From Gammaproteobacteria bacterium (GTDB lineage: Bacteria; Pseudomonadota; Gammaproteobacteria; UBA12402), in assembly GCA_028282395.1 (NCBI GenBank), contig JANQHY010000030.1:1-26258 (forward strand): a stretch of 26,258 nt of DNA, given 5' to 3'. The stretch's first letter is position 1. The number at the start of each line of letters is the position of its first letter. Positions 7,885 to 16,602 of this stretch are shown in pieces. The position numbers and the translations under genes were made by a program. The notes under the pieces are model-generated. The model saw only the letters and a list, made by a program, of their open reading frames with translations. It did not search any database and had not been told where the DNA came from.

Positions 7885-9528
7885 TTAACTCCCCACCCAA
7901 GCCTTTGCCTCAATAATGGCAATGGGTTGCTTTGAAAATATTTCAAACTTAAACGTCCAGGTACGAGATGCTCCAAGCCCATTGGTTAGCACATAAAATG
8001 GATCCTTGTAGTTTGCTCTCTCATACAAATCCACGTCTCTCACATCTGAGAATGTCACACCGAAATCATGACTAATTGATAGACGAAGCTTGCCCAAGGG
8101 GTCGGTTGTGACAATTCTGAAGTTAGACAAATCAGTTGGAGTGCCTGGGAAATCTATATTACATAAAATGGCGTTTTGTGAGCTCAACTTGATGCCGCTT
8201 ACTGTCATTTCTTTGGAAATCTTCCAATATTCACCACGTTTAGCATCCGTCAAATCATCAAATGATCTGAAAAACCCTTTATCGGTTAACTGTCCAAATT
8301 CTTTGACGAGCTTATCATCAAGGCGCTCTATAAACGGGGCGCCATTGACACCATGTTGCATACGAAGACGGATTTGAGATACTGTGACAGGATTATCAAA
8401 GTAGTGTGTTTTAGTCACTCGAATGCGCTGAATTTGTTTGCCATTATTAGAGGAAAACTTGTTTGATAGCTGGTAAATGCCAGGTTGATTTCTAATAAGG
8501 CAATAAATCTTATCCTTATTGGCGGCAATATATTGAATATCACTGACCTTCTCAAAGTTGCTAACCTTGATAAACGACTTGGTTGTAAAATCATAGGCAA
8601 TAGAAACATCATCAGCATAGAAATTAAGCTGATAGAATATGTGGCCATCTTGTTGAAATAAAAACCCTTCGCACAGATTAGGAAATTCTAAGTCATCAAT
8701 GAGTGCATCAATGTTATCGTTTGATATTGGCTTTGGCATGGCTCCATCAGAGACCATAATCACTGCAGAGGCTTGTTTGTTAGGGGCAAGCCACACGCAC
8801 AGCCCAAATCCTTGAGCGATCGAATTGACTGACAAACATCCATAAGTGATAAATACCGATTTGATCTCTTGCCAGGGGAAAGGAATAGTGCCGGCATCAT
8901 AAAATACTGTAGTCTCATTAGTGCCAAAGACTAGAACTTGCTTGCCGGCATGACCCACTGCAACACATTTGCTATCAATTCTCCCACGTGAATCAACATT
9001 CCACACTTTCCCGTTATTAACATCTGATACATACCACTTACTACTTTGTGTATCACAAATGATGAACGAGGCATCTTTGTGAATCACATTTGAGACAATA
9101 ACCTCTTGTGGTAGGGCAACCTTTTGGAAGGTATCGCCATCTTTATGCTCAACTAGATAAGCTTCACCGCCGGCTGTGAACATTACTTGTTTTGCATCAA
9201 CACTCTCAGCGATATGCACGGCGCCATCAGAGGTGCTTAACGGTAGCTTGGTGTTAATGATCTCAGGCACTTTCTCAGGAGATCTGATGAGATAAACATA
9301 AATCCCAAACACACCAATGAGCGCATCATATACATTCGAGTAAAATAAGACTCTAGGATTAGTATCACCAATAGTTGAGTTAATGAGCCTGTAGCCAGGG
9401 TATGGAAACAAGCACACGCCAACTGATTGTTTGGACAAATACATATTATGCAATTGCTCATTGGATACTTGAGGGTATCTGGATGGATTGTGAGGTCCTG
9501 CTATATCGATGGGCAGCCACTTACTCAT
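7885..9528 (-). CDS. Packaged-DNA stabilisation / tail hub protein, P22 gp10-like
   Basis: This 547-residue protein opens with a segment like those of gp10 proteins (pro-x-asn-met-tyr region, then FPYPGYRLI), followed by beta-propeller-like repeats (VGHAGKQVLVFGTNETTVFYDAG). It ends FKFEIFSKQPIAIIEAKAWV, which parallels the gp10 C-terminus (GFKLRVITKSPVTLSGCQI). In P22, gp10 forms the hexameric tail hub that seals the packaged DNA and anchors the tailspikes. The neighbours support this: a gp4-like gene precedes it with a 4-nt overlap and ejection proteins follow. Confidence is good for the role and moderate for direct homology. Confidence 0.75.
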   Translation of the reverse strand: MSKWLPIDIAGPHNPSRYPQVSNEQLHNMYLSKQSVGVCLFPYPGYRLINSTIGDTNPRVLFYSNVYDALIGVFGIYVYLIRSPEKVPEIINTKLPLSTSDGAVHIAESVDAKQVMFTAGGEAYLVEHKDGDTFQKVALPQEVIVSNVIHKDASFIICDTQSSKWYVSDVNNGKVWNVDSRGRIDSKCVAVGHAGKQVLVFGTNETTVFYDAGTIPFPWQEIKSVFITYGCLSVNSIAQGFGLCVWLAPNKQASAVIMVSDGAMPKPISNDNIDALIDDLEFPNLCEGFLFQQDGHIFYQLNFYADDVSIAYDFTTKSFIKVSNFEKVSDIQYIAANKDKIYCLIRNQPGIYQLSNKFSSNNGKQIQRIRVTKTHYFDNPVTVSQIRLRMQHGVNGAPFIERLDDKLVKEFGQLTDKGFFRSFDDLTDAKRGEYWKISKEMTVSGIKLSSQNAILCNIDFPGTPTDLSNFRIVTTDPLGKLRLSISHDFGVTFSDVRDVDLYERANYKDPFYVLTNGLGASRTWTFKFEIFSKQPIAIIEAKAWVGS

Positions 9529-10232
9529 GGTCTAAACCCCCTAAACAAATTGCCTTCTAAAGATTCACGAGCAATACGGTCAATTGCCGTCTCACCACCT
9601 GAATTAAGCGGTGATTTATTAACTGATCGATTCACATCCTTGATATTCATTAACCGATCGCTTAACTCATCCAATCGTGAAACGTTTCTTAAGTCATCTT
9701 CCATGGTGTTATAGGCACGCAAATCACGTATTAACCGCTCTTGCAGATAAACTTTGTAGAGCTTTAACTTAGCATCGATATCATCGTTGATGGTGAGATT
9801 ATCAATCGCTTTTGTGCCATGGATGGTCACTGGGTATGAGCCGCCAGGGTCAAAATAAAAGTTCAGCTCTACAACATCCAATCCCTTACGAGCAGCATAA
9901 GCCATATAGGGAATGCTTTTGACATCTTTTAGATAGGCGTCATCGTAAAACGTGCCCAAATCAACAATCTTCATTGGGGTCTCTACATTACCAATGCGGT
10001 AAGTAGCGCTGTGAATTGAAACCCAGCCCTTGAGAATGTAGGTATCCGTTGGAGCATCAATGCTAAGAGAATCATTAATAACGATTTCACGCGCATCTAT
10101 GTTGATCTCATCAATGATACGATTAAGCAGCCTTAGGCCAACATCCAATTCTGGGGAGTCGCATCCTAATCCTCGTGCGTCCAATACCTTACCTAAGATA
10201 TACGCATCCCTTATCAACTCTGAGACCAACAT
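9525..10232 (-). CDS. Head-completion / tail-accessory factor, P22 gp4-like
   Basis: The gene sits between coat and the gp10-like gene, the place of gp4, the adaptor that binds under the portal. The N-terminus (LIRDAYILGKVLDARG, then LDVGLRLLNRIIDEIN) has the helical pattern of gp4-type adaptors: a helix, a short loop, then a D-x-x-x-x-L-N-x-x-I helix. It is 235 residues, longer than the P22 protein as I remember it, with an added beta-rich middle (YPVTIHGTKAID) and a charged C-terminal helix (VYLQERLIRDLRAYN). Such longer forms occur in many gp4-containing phages. The assignment is by context plus motif shape. Confidence 0.65.
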   Translation of the reverse strand: MLVSELIRDAYILGKVLDARGLGCDSPELDVGLRLLNRIIDEINIDAREIVINDSLSIDAPTDTYILKGWVSIHSATYRIGNVETPMKIVDLGTFYDDAYLKDVKSIPYMAYAARKGLDVVELNFYFDPGGSYPVTIHGTKAIDNLTINDDIDAKLKLYKVYLQERLIRDLRAYNTMEDDLRNVSRLDELSDRLMNIKDVNRSVNKSPLNSGGETAIDRIARESLEGNLFRGFRP

Positions 10233-10250
10233 AGCACTTACCCATCAATC

Positions 10251-11552
10251 TTATGCTTGGTTTGATGGTAAACACCAAATCATTGCCCCTTCTGGAACCA
10301 CAACACCACCATAACCAACATCAAATACAGTGGCGTTAATACCTTCTGTTGGAATAAATCCAGAGTAAGTACGCAGTGATATGCCAGATTCAGGATCTTG
10401 TTCTGTAGAGCCAACATACGGTGCTGTCATCGCTTTGGTGAGCGGTGGCATTGCCAGCTTGGCATAATCATGCAACCAAGCCACAGCACGGTCATGGGTT
10501 TTAACTAAACGCAGCTTATCCTTTGCAGGGTTAATAGCACGAGTGATGTTTGTCTCTGGTAACATGATGCCACCAGAAGCAGGTGGAACTAAAGCAGGAT
10601 ATAATTTGACTGTATAAGTAGTCTCATTCACCTTAGTTGCTTCGACAACATTGATCTGCGGGGCAAACGATACTGACTTATGGCCCACTGGGCGAATCAT
10701 TTGCAGCCCTGTACTATGGCCAATATCACCAATATCGTTTAGGTTGATCGTTTTATCTTTAGGAACCGTTACCGTAAGCTGAGTGACATCTTCAGTGATA
10801 TCAGTGTTAGGTATGGTGTATTTGGCTTTGCCAACGTTTGATATAATCAGGTCTGCACCTGCTGCGCTGCCAGATATATGCGTTCCCAAATGAAAAGAAT
10901 CATAAAACTTAATATTGTTAGCACCAATTAAGCGGCCCATCTGCCAACCGGCAATACTTTTGTCGTTAGTATCAGGGGTAAATTGGTTTAGTGCTGTATT
11001 AATAATATCAACTGCATGTGTTGATGGCATAGCAAAGTGAGCACGGGCAGTAGAACCGTATTGACGAAAACGCTGAACAGCTTTACGCAAAGCTTGAACA
11101 CTGACAGTGATGGATGAAACATCAAGTGTGTCTTTTTCATCTGTGTACCATCTAAATGGAACACTCATTAATTTTTCTGCCAAGAACGCATCCACTGTAC
11201 TCACGAGCTCATCAACAGCGGACACACCGGCCATTGCCATTGATCGCTCAGCAGGGTAAGTCACTAACTGCTCTTGAGTTAAGTTAATGGGAATGTTCTT
11301 GAATTGATTGACAGTTAATGTTGCCTCTCGCTCTTTAAAGCCTTTTGAAAAGTTAGCTTTAAGGCCATCAGATGCAGTCACTAAAATCGGTTTTGAAAAC
11401 TGTAAGGTAGGTCCACTTTGACCTGGTGCGTTATTGGGGTTGATAAAACTTTTATCAAACGTTTCAGCAAATTGTGCGCGAACACGAAAATTAGCAATAG
11501 CCTTTCGGTTAAAGGATACTACATTCTTTAAATCAGTATTTGGCGTAGCCAT
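10251..11552 (-). CDS. Major capsid (coat) protein, P22 gp5-type
   Basis: A 433-residue protein with AGGAG 9 nt before ATG. The order of segments fits P22-type coats (HK97 fold with an inserted domain): an N-terminal helix region, the segment EREATLTVNQFKNIPINLTQEQL matching the E-loop/P-domain strand, and the spine-helix region with LSTVDAFLAEKL-like and SVQALRKAVQRFRQ helices. A hydrophilic insertion follows (LTVTVPKDKTINLNDIGDI to VVEATKVNETTYTVKLYPAL), then a C-terminal beta part. It lies after a scaffold gene and before the connector genes, as expected. A long non-coding leader with its own strong promoter precedes it, unlike all other late genes here. Confidence 0.8.
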   Translation of the reverse strand: MATPNTDLKNVVSFNRKAIANFRVRAQFAETFDKSFINPNNAPGQSGPTLQFSKPILVTASDGLKANFSKGFKEREATLTVNQFKNIPINLTQEQLVTYPAERSMAMAGVSAVDELVSTVDAFLAEKLMSVPFRWYTDEKDTLDVSSITVSVQALRKAVQRFRQYGSTARAHFAMPSTHAVDIINTALNQFTPDTNDKSIAGWQMGRLIGANNIKFYDSFHLGTHISGSAAGADLIISNVGKAKYTIPNTDITEDVTQLTVTVPKDKTINLNDIGDIGHSTGLQMIRPVGHKSVSFAPQINVVEATKVNETTYTVKLYPALVPPASGGIMLPETNITRAINPAKDKLRLVKTHDRAVAWLHDYAKLAMPPLTKAMTAPYVGSTEQDPESGISLRTYSGFIPTEGINATVFDVGYGGVVVPEGAMIWCLPSNQA

Positions 11553-11618
11553 GAGACTAACTCCTCTCTAACAGGATTAACAATTTAAGGGTGTTAATAC
11601 ATGGGTAACGGAAACATT

Positions 11619-11795
11619 TGTTTGCGACCACTTTAAGGAGAAGCTAGAACCATGCAAACACCACTTTTAAGGATAAGCGATAGCCTTTGTTACCTATGTT
11701 TACTTAGCTAGAGAGTGTCGCGACCACTTTTAATGGGAAGCTAGAACCTTTGCGACGCCACTTTTTTACGAAGTGAGAAACGCGCTAAGCATTAT
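11619..11795 (-). ncRNA. Structured leader/ncRNA with four related ~33-nt repeats
   Basis: Four copies of a degenerate unit lie at 11628-11651, 11661-11685, 11724-11748 and 11758-11783 (plus-strand consensus CCACTTTTAAGGGAAGC then TAGAACC). Spacing is 33, 63 and 34 nt. Copies 1 and 3 match at about 22 of 25 positions. Copy 1 is closed by a perfect 7-bp stem (11619-11625 with 11654-11660, TGTTTGC/GCAAACA). Copy 3 is closed by a stem of different sequence (11715-11721 with 11752-11758, GTGTCGC/GCGACGC, one G-T pair). All four copies also keep a short inner stem of CTT with AAG, extended to 5 bp in copy 4. The compensatory difference is evidence for RNA structure. The strand follows the promoter at 11800-11828 and the late genes. 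The 3' end is unknown: I saw no terminator before the coat ATG. Confidence 0.6.
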
Positions 11796-11799
11796 ATTT

Positions 11800-11828
11800 A
11801 TTATACATGGTTTATCTAAATATGTCAA
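11800..11828 (-). promoter_or_regulatory. Perfect consensus sigma-70 promoter inside the late operon
   Basis: On the minus strand the sequence reads TTGACA (11828-11823), a 17-bp spacer, then TATAAT (11805-11800). Both hexamers and the spacing are ideal. Transcription should start near 11793 and run through the repeat array towards the coat gene. A promoter this strong needs no phage activator, so it should be active in the lysogen as well as in lytic growth. No other late gene in the window has one. Confidence 0.8.
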
Positions 11829-11832
11829 GTCC

Positions 11833-12507
11833 TTATCGATAATTACTCGCTGCAGCTTTCATTTCATCAGCAATACTCGTATCAGGTGATGATGCACCCG
11901 TACCTCGTAACTCCTCAATGGGCTTAAATTCTGGTGATTCTTTCGGGGTATCTTTACCATAGCGCAGCTTCATAATTTCTTCTGCTTGATACTGTGGGAG
12001 CATTTTGGCAATTTCTTGAGCTTTAGGACTTGAGAGTATTTTGTAAATGGTATCGTGTGGGGTAGCATCATTCATCGATAACGCAGTTCTTACCACTGAT
12101 TGAAGGGCAGGCGATGCATTGTTGATTTTATTATCCCAGTCTTCACCATAGGCATGACGCCCAGCCATATCAACTTGATCCAAATACTGATTTTGCGCCT
12201 GTTGCTGCTGTAGATCTGGCTGCTGTGCTTGTTGTTGCTCTGGTTGCTGTGCAGCTTGTTGGCTCATATCTGCAGTAGGCTGCACTTTTTCCATTAAGGC
12301 TTGGGCAACCTCTGGATTGGTAACAATGGCCTGATGGATAAAATTAGCATCTTTCATAAGCTCTTCACGCGCTTTTTTCTCTGCACGCTCTCTAATGGCT
12401 TGCTCAGAGCTTTTTTTATCTTCATCACTCTCGTGCTGAGCTTCTTCTTCAGCAGCTTGGTTTTCCAATTCCTTATCTTCAGTTGTATTCAAATCAGTAT
12501 CCGACAT
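11833..12507 (-). CDS. Capsid scaffolding protein
   Basis: A 224-residue, strongly charged helical protein directly upstream of the coat gene. Residues 1-55 are very acidic and then mixed charge (TTEDKELENQAAEEEAQ). Residues 85-110 are a glutamine-rich low-complexity run. The C-terminal 100 residues are helical, with basic residues near the end (EEIMKLRYGKDTPKE). P22 gp8-type scaffolds direct coat assembly through a helix-turn-helix near the C-terminus and have similar composition. The start ATG has AAGGAG 7 nt upstream. The stop lies only a few bases from the -35 box of the promoter for the repeat RNA. Confidence 0.7.
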   Translation of the reverse strand: MSDTDLNTTEDKELENQAAEEEAQHESDEDKKSSEQAIRERAEKKAREELMKDANFIHQAIVTNPEVAQALMEKVQPTADMSQQAAQQPEQQQAQQPDLQQQQAQNQYLDQVDMAGRHAYGEDWDNKINNASPALQSVVRTALSMNDATPHDTIYKILSSPKAQEIAKMLPQYQAEEIMKLRYGKDTPKESPEFKPIEELRGTGASSPDTSIADEMKAAASNYR

Positions 12508-12522
12508 GATTAGCTCCTTTCA

Positions 12523-14445
12523 TTAGTCTTGCTTGCCAGAGTGGGCAATCAGTGTTTGGGTTAAATCGTACTTGTGCTGCATTTGCGAAACGATAGCATC
12601 AAGCTCTGCCTTGTATTTATCCATCATGGCTTTTATATGCTCAGATACAGCATCATTTGAGTTCTTTTGACTATCAAGCTGTAATTTCAGCTCATCTAAC
12701 TGCATTTGTTTTTGCTTAGCAGCCATCTCCATTTTTTTTATCTCATAATCCATCTGCTGCTTTTGTCCTTGAAGCTGTAACTTTGCTTGCTCTAGCTGAA
12801 CTTCTGGTGGAATAGACGGCTGATTCTCTGGGTTTTTAGGGTCAGAGAGTTTTTCATACTCACTGATAATTTTTGATTTCTCATTAAGATCCATATTCTC
12901 AAGTAATAGCTTAATACCTTTTTCATCTAAAAACTTAGCCAGTGTTGGTGATACGTTAGCAAGCTCAAGTAACATCTCAAGCGTGGCCTGCTGCTGCAGT
13001 TTATAGTTAATGCCAGACTCAAGGATAATATCAGCACTCTCAATATCCAGCGGGCTTATATCATCATCTATGGCCTGCAAAGCTTCTAACGTAAGCGTTG
13101 CACAGCGTTTTAGTGAATTAAGCAGATTCTCAACAAATCCTTTGATGTTGCTATTCATAAAGTCAGCCATATTATATAGCGCTTTGCCAGATAAATTGCC
13201 CATTTGATTAATATCAAACTCAACACCCAAAGCTTGCTTAATCATCACATCAGCCATCTCAGACAACATGCCATAAGCAGGTGAAATGGGCGGCGAAGGC
13301 ATATATCCAGGCTGCCTGAGCTCCACTAATTTACCACCGATGGTTTTGTACTGCCTAGTCACAAAAATATCGCGCGTTGATGTCTCTTGCGCTGATTTTT
13401 GAACACTCTTATCATCCAATGCCTCTTTGACAACTCCCATTCTTGCAGGTGGTGATGCATAAGCTGCGCCGGCATAAAGGCTAGCTGCAATGGATTTTAG
13501 GCGTTGAGCGCCAATGGCGGGAGCAGCATAGGGTATAATGCTTTTATTACCCTCTTCATCTCTAACCACTTCAGAACACACCTGAACAAAAGGCAATGAG
13601 GTGAACGGCAAATCCGCTTTATCGATAATTTGATTACCAACAATGCGCTGAAACTTACAAACATTTTTCACCACTGTTCTGGTGCTTTTAATCGCTTTTT
13701 GGTCAGTGGGTTTTTTATATACCACTTCTCCATCTTGAAGCTTGTAGATAATCGCCGCTTCAGTTTCCAGGTAATAATAATCACAAACCTCAAGCTCACG
13801 CTTATTTACTTTTGATTCTGTGCTTCTTTCTGATAGCGCAGCATCGCCATCAAATACCATCGAATCGAAATCAACATCAGGGTATTTCTTTCTCAGGACA
13901 GCCTCATCCTCAAAGCCGATTTTAAAGCAGAATGTAGCATCCGATTCATCATCTTCTTTAGATTTGGGATCAAAATATACAATGTCATCGACAGCACGAA
14001 TGGTGACTGTTTGAGAAAAATCCTTGCTGTTGGCATACTCATGTCGTACTTCGTAGATGCCAAAACCACCAGCGATTGCATTTCTAATGGCTTTGTAGTT
14101 TTGTCGCTTCAGTGCTGATTTGTCAAAAATGTCATTAAGCTTAGTATTGATTAGCTCAGCTTGATCCTCCGATAGCTCGGACTTGTTATTGGTTTTTGCT
14201 TGAAACGAAGGAATACCATCGGTCACCGTTTCAACTTGCCGGCGCACAAAAGGCGCAATCACAGGAGTATCATAAGCGACACACTCTGCCTGACCCAATG
14301 CTGTTTTATCCTGTTGAGCCAATGCACTGACAAAAACAAAGCTCATCATCTCACGGTAAGTGGCTATCTTGTCTTCTGATTTCTCCCTGGCTTGCTTGAT
14401 ATTCTCCCACAAGGTGGCATCTTGAGTTAATGTGACCGTCTTCAT
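12523..14445 (-). CDS. Portal protein, P22 gp1-type
   Basis: This 640-residue protein lies between large terminase and scaffold. It forms the dodecameric DNA channel. The stretch CVAYDTPVIAPFVRRQVETVTDG near residues 55-80 and the following IRNAIAGGFGIYEVRHEY match the general pattern of P22-like portals, where the wing domain follows an N-terminal helix. The region FQRIVGNQIIDKADLPFTSLPFVQV is also typical. From about residue 540 the C-terminus is a long coiled coil rich in K, Q, E and L (QLEQAKLQLQGQKQQMDYEI), comparable with the P22 barrel that extends into the capsid. It overlaps the terminase by 4 nt (ATGA). Confidence 0.8.
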   Translation of the reverse strand: MKTVTLTQDATLWENIKQAREKSEDKIATYREMMSFVFVSALAQQDKTALGQAECVAYDTPVIAPFVRRQVETVTDGIPSFQAKTNNKSELSEDQAELINTKLNDIFDKSALKRQNYKAIRNAIAGGFGIYEVRHEYANSKDFSQTVTIRAVDDIVYFDPKSKEDDESDATFCFKIGFEDEAVLRKKYPDVDFDSMVFDGDAALSERSTESKVNKRELEVCDYYYLETEAAIIYKLQDGEVVYKKPTDQKAIKSTRTVVKNVCKFQRIVGNQIIDKADLPFTSLPFVQVCSEVVRDEEGNKSIIPYAAPAIGAQRLKSIAASLYAGAAYASPPARMGVVKEALDDKSVQKSAQETSTRDIFVTRQYKTIGGKLVELRQPGYMPSPPISPAYGMLSEMADVMIKQALGVEFDINQMGNLSGKALYNMADFMNSNIKGFVENLLNSLKRCATLTLEALQAIDDDISPLDIESADIILESGINYKLQQQATLEMLLELANVSPTLAKFLDEKGIKLLLENMDLNEKSKIISEYEKLSDPKNPENQPSIPPEVQLEQAKLQLQGQKQQMDYEIKKMEMAAKQKQMQLDELKLQLDSQKNSNDAVSEHIKAMMDKYKAELDAIVSQMQHKYDLTQTLIAHSGKQD

Positions 14446-15986
14446 GATGCATACCCCATTTTAGCCAATGGATTGCTGATAAAAACACTGTAATCAACTG
14501 GCTCATCATCAGGTCGATTTCTCTTGGCATTAAACATGAGCAGTGCTCGATACTGCAGAGCATCGTGAATATGAGAGTATTCATTTTTATCCGGCTTGTC
14601 TTTGTAAACTTCATCATTTGAACTGTTAAGGCGTTCAAAAGCATACAACCCTAAAAAACCCTCACGCAGCACAGGACAGCCGTTGCGGTTAATTAAAATC
14701 GCGGGCTTGCCATCAGGACTTGAATTAAGTAGCTTCCAGACCGCCTCTAACCTTGGCAATATCTCATTAGTTGGAGCGCCATCAGTCGGTATGTCAAAAT
14801 CATTTAAAATACCCAGGCAGGTAGACTCATCAGTTTGTGCAGCAGTATTGCCAGCAGGATCTCCAACAGAATGACCTATCACATACCCTGGGAAAGTTTC
14901 ATTGAACACTCTAAAAAACACATGCTCTAAAAAGTTCTCAAGGCCCATTTTAGTTGCGCATATTTCTTTCAAGCATAAAAGCCTGCCATCTGCTGTAGTT
15001 TGAGTGCACAAAGCCGATGGGGTAAGGCCAAAATCCCATGCCAGATCGATAGGTAAGCCTTCTATCGGCTCTAAATGATCAACACTATGCCAGTCATCGT
15101 TATACTGCGGGTAAACCGGCTTACCTGATTTAATAACACCATACTCTCCACACGCATAAACGCGGATAAATTCCTCAGAATTCCCCTGTGTCATATCGGT
15201 GTAATAGGTATCTGCCAAGTTCTCAATGTTGTCAGCATCGGGGTTAGCCACATAACCATCATCTGTTTTAAGCAACCCTGCTGGTTGGTGGAATATCTCA
15301 AAACCTTCTGGCCGATTAACCTCAAAAAGCCGGTATATCCAATTAGATGTTGGCGGTGGGTTGGTATCTAAAATTACACCGCTTCGGTAGTTCTTAACAA
15401 TACGACGCGATGGGTATCGATTAACACGCGTTAGAATGTGATCCAGTATAACCTTGGGAAGCTCACAGGCTTCGTTAAGATAGGCGCCAGTGAGTTCTAA
15501 TGATTTAAGTTTTTTGATGTGATCTGGCCTGTCAAGTGCTAAAAACAATAACTCAATCTCAACTTTACCATTGCCATCGTTAAAAGTGTGGTGCACATAA
15601 GGAGGTTTGACTTTGGTTTTTACCTCCCCCAGCTCATCAAACCAATCCAGCCATGTTTTTAAAGTAGTTGATTCAAGCTCGCCATAAGTATTACGAATAA
15701 TGGCAAATCTGGAGCGTCTGATGCCATCTGGCATCGCTGGCATACCACATCCCCATTCAACAATATCAGCGCAGCACAAGGTGCTTTTACCACTTCCATA
15801 CGGGCCAATGATGCAACGTACACGTTTGTCACTAGAATGAAACTTAAAACCGGTTTTAGACGGCTTATAGAAGGAAGTACCAACTTGCAACTGGTGATTA
15901 TCGATGACGATGTGTTGGTGCTTATCTGCATTGGCAGTTTCTAAATAATGCTCAAACGTCTGCTTTGCTAATGATAGATTCGCCAT
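14442..15986 (-). CDS. Terminase large subunit (packaging ATPase/nuclease)
   Basis: The Walker A motif GPYGSGKST is at residues 61-69 from the ATG chosen here. The hydrophobic strand LTGAYLNEACE (about 165-175) acts as Walker B with the catalytic Glu. The nuclease domain begins at IDLAWDFGLTPSALC (about 317), where Asp is expected to bind metal. Further acidic positions lie in GHSVGDPAGN and near the C-terminal HIHDALQYR. The start is ATG 15986, with GGAG 6 nt upstream, rather than the TTG one codon earlier. It overlaps the small terminase stop by 1-3 nt (TGATG). The protein moves DNA into the procapsid through the portal and cuts it at headful length. Confidence 0.9.
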   Translation of the reverse strand: MANLSLAKQTFEHYLETANADKHQHIVIDNHQLQVGTSFYKPSKTGFKFHSSDKRVRCIIGPYGSGKSTLCCADIVEWGCGMPAMPDGIRRSRFAIIRNTYGELESTTLKTWLDWFDELGEVKTKVKPPYVHHTFNDGNGKVEIELLFLALDRPDHIKKLKSLELTGAYLNEACELPKVILDHILTRVNRYPSRRIVKNYRSGVILDTNPPPTSNWIYRLFEVNRPEGFEIFHQPAGLLKTDDGYVANPDADNIENLADTYYTDMTQGNSEEFIRVYACGEYGVIKSGKPVYPQYNDDWHSVDHLEPIEGLPIDLAWDFGLTPSALCTQTTADGRLLCLKEICATKMGLENFLEHVFFRVFNETFPGYVIGHSVGDPAGNTAAQTDESTCLGILNDFDIPTDGAPTNEILPRLEAVWKLLNSSPDGKPAILINRNGCPVLREGFLGLYAFERLNSSNDEVYKDKPDKNEYSHIHDALQYRALLMFNAKRNRPDDEPVDYSVFISNPLAKMGYAS

Positions 15987-16489
15987 CAATCGCTCCGCAG
16001 AAGTTTTTTAACAGCATCTAGCGTCGGTTGAATCTCAACAAGTTGCTTAACTGATGCTTTAGCTTTAACACCGTCATACAACGTTCTGGCTGTTGCCTCA
16101 TCAATAATTCCAGTGGTGTAATCTTGTGTGATTTTATCTAGCTGCTCGAATAAATCGCCCGTGGTGTAACGCTCTTTCTCCAAATTGGCTAACATTTTCT
16201 CACGACGGTTCAATAATTCTCGAGATGCTTCTAATTTGGCACTAAACGCTTTAACACTTTTGGTTTTAGCCACCTCTTCAATGCTGGTAATATTTCTATC
16301 AATGCTATTTTGTATTCCCCGCGTGTAAGCGTCTCGATATGTGGGGTTTTCCGATCTCAAACGCTCGTAATGCGTAGAGTTCTCAATTTTCATCAAAGAG
16401 CAATAATGCCTAACAGACCCAGCTTTTTCGGCAGCAGTTGTAACCTGTTTAACCGTCCATGTTTTACAATGAGACTTCTTAGCCATCAC
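15986..16489 (-). CDS. Terminase small subunit
   Basis: A 167-residue helical protein just before the large terminase, so it is very probably the DNA-recognition subunit. The N-terminus (KTWTVKQVTTAAEKAGSVRHYC) looks like a helix-turn-helix used to bind the pac site. The C-terminal half holds long helices rich in K and E that would form the oligomeric ring. The start may be GTG 16489 or the adjacent ATG 16486; the only ribosome-site-like sequence (TAGG) is close to both, so translation may be weak. It opens the late operon, preceded by a terminator-like hairpin at 16535-16558. Confidence 0.75.
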   Translation of the reverse strand: MMAKKSHCKTWTVKQVTTAAEKAGSVRHYCSLMKIENSTHYERLRSENPTYRDAYTRGIQNSIDRNITSIEEVAKTKSVKAFSAKLEASRELLNRREKMLANLEKERYTTGDLFEQLDKITQDYTTGIIDEATARTLYDGVKAKASVKQLVEIQPTLDAVKKLLRSD

Positions 16490-16534
16490 CTAGCAACAAC
16501 AAAACCATTAGTGTTGATGCCGTTGTAACATTAA

Positions 16535-16558
16535 AAGTGGTGCATGTGTGCACCACTT
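16535..16558 (-). terminator. Hairpin terminator between outer-membrane gene and late operon
   Basis: A perfect 10-bp inverted repeat, AAGTGGTGCA and TGCACCACTT, with a 4-nt loop. On the minus strand the right arm runs into TTTTAATG, a short U-tract. It separates the outer-membrane protein gene from the terminase genes. It would end transcription of the former and may be a barrier that a late antiterminator must pass. Confidence 0.65.
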
Positions 16559-16602
16559 GCATAATTCTGTAGAAAAGTTTCTCCCTACAAAGCTTGATAT
16601 CC

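Noticed and set aside
11553..11620. Intrinsic terminator between the repeat RNA and the coat gene
   Set aside because: An ATTAACA/TGTTAAT stem exists but it is AT-rich and has no following U-tract, so I treat the RNA as possibly continuous with the coat transcript.
11619..11795. CRISPR array
   Set aside because: Only four degenerate units with irregular spacing (33, 63, 34 nt), no uniform spacers and no cas genes; the similarity runs through the whole unit rather than alternating repeat and spacer.
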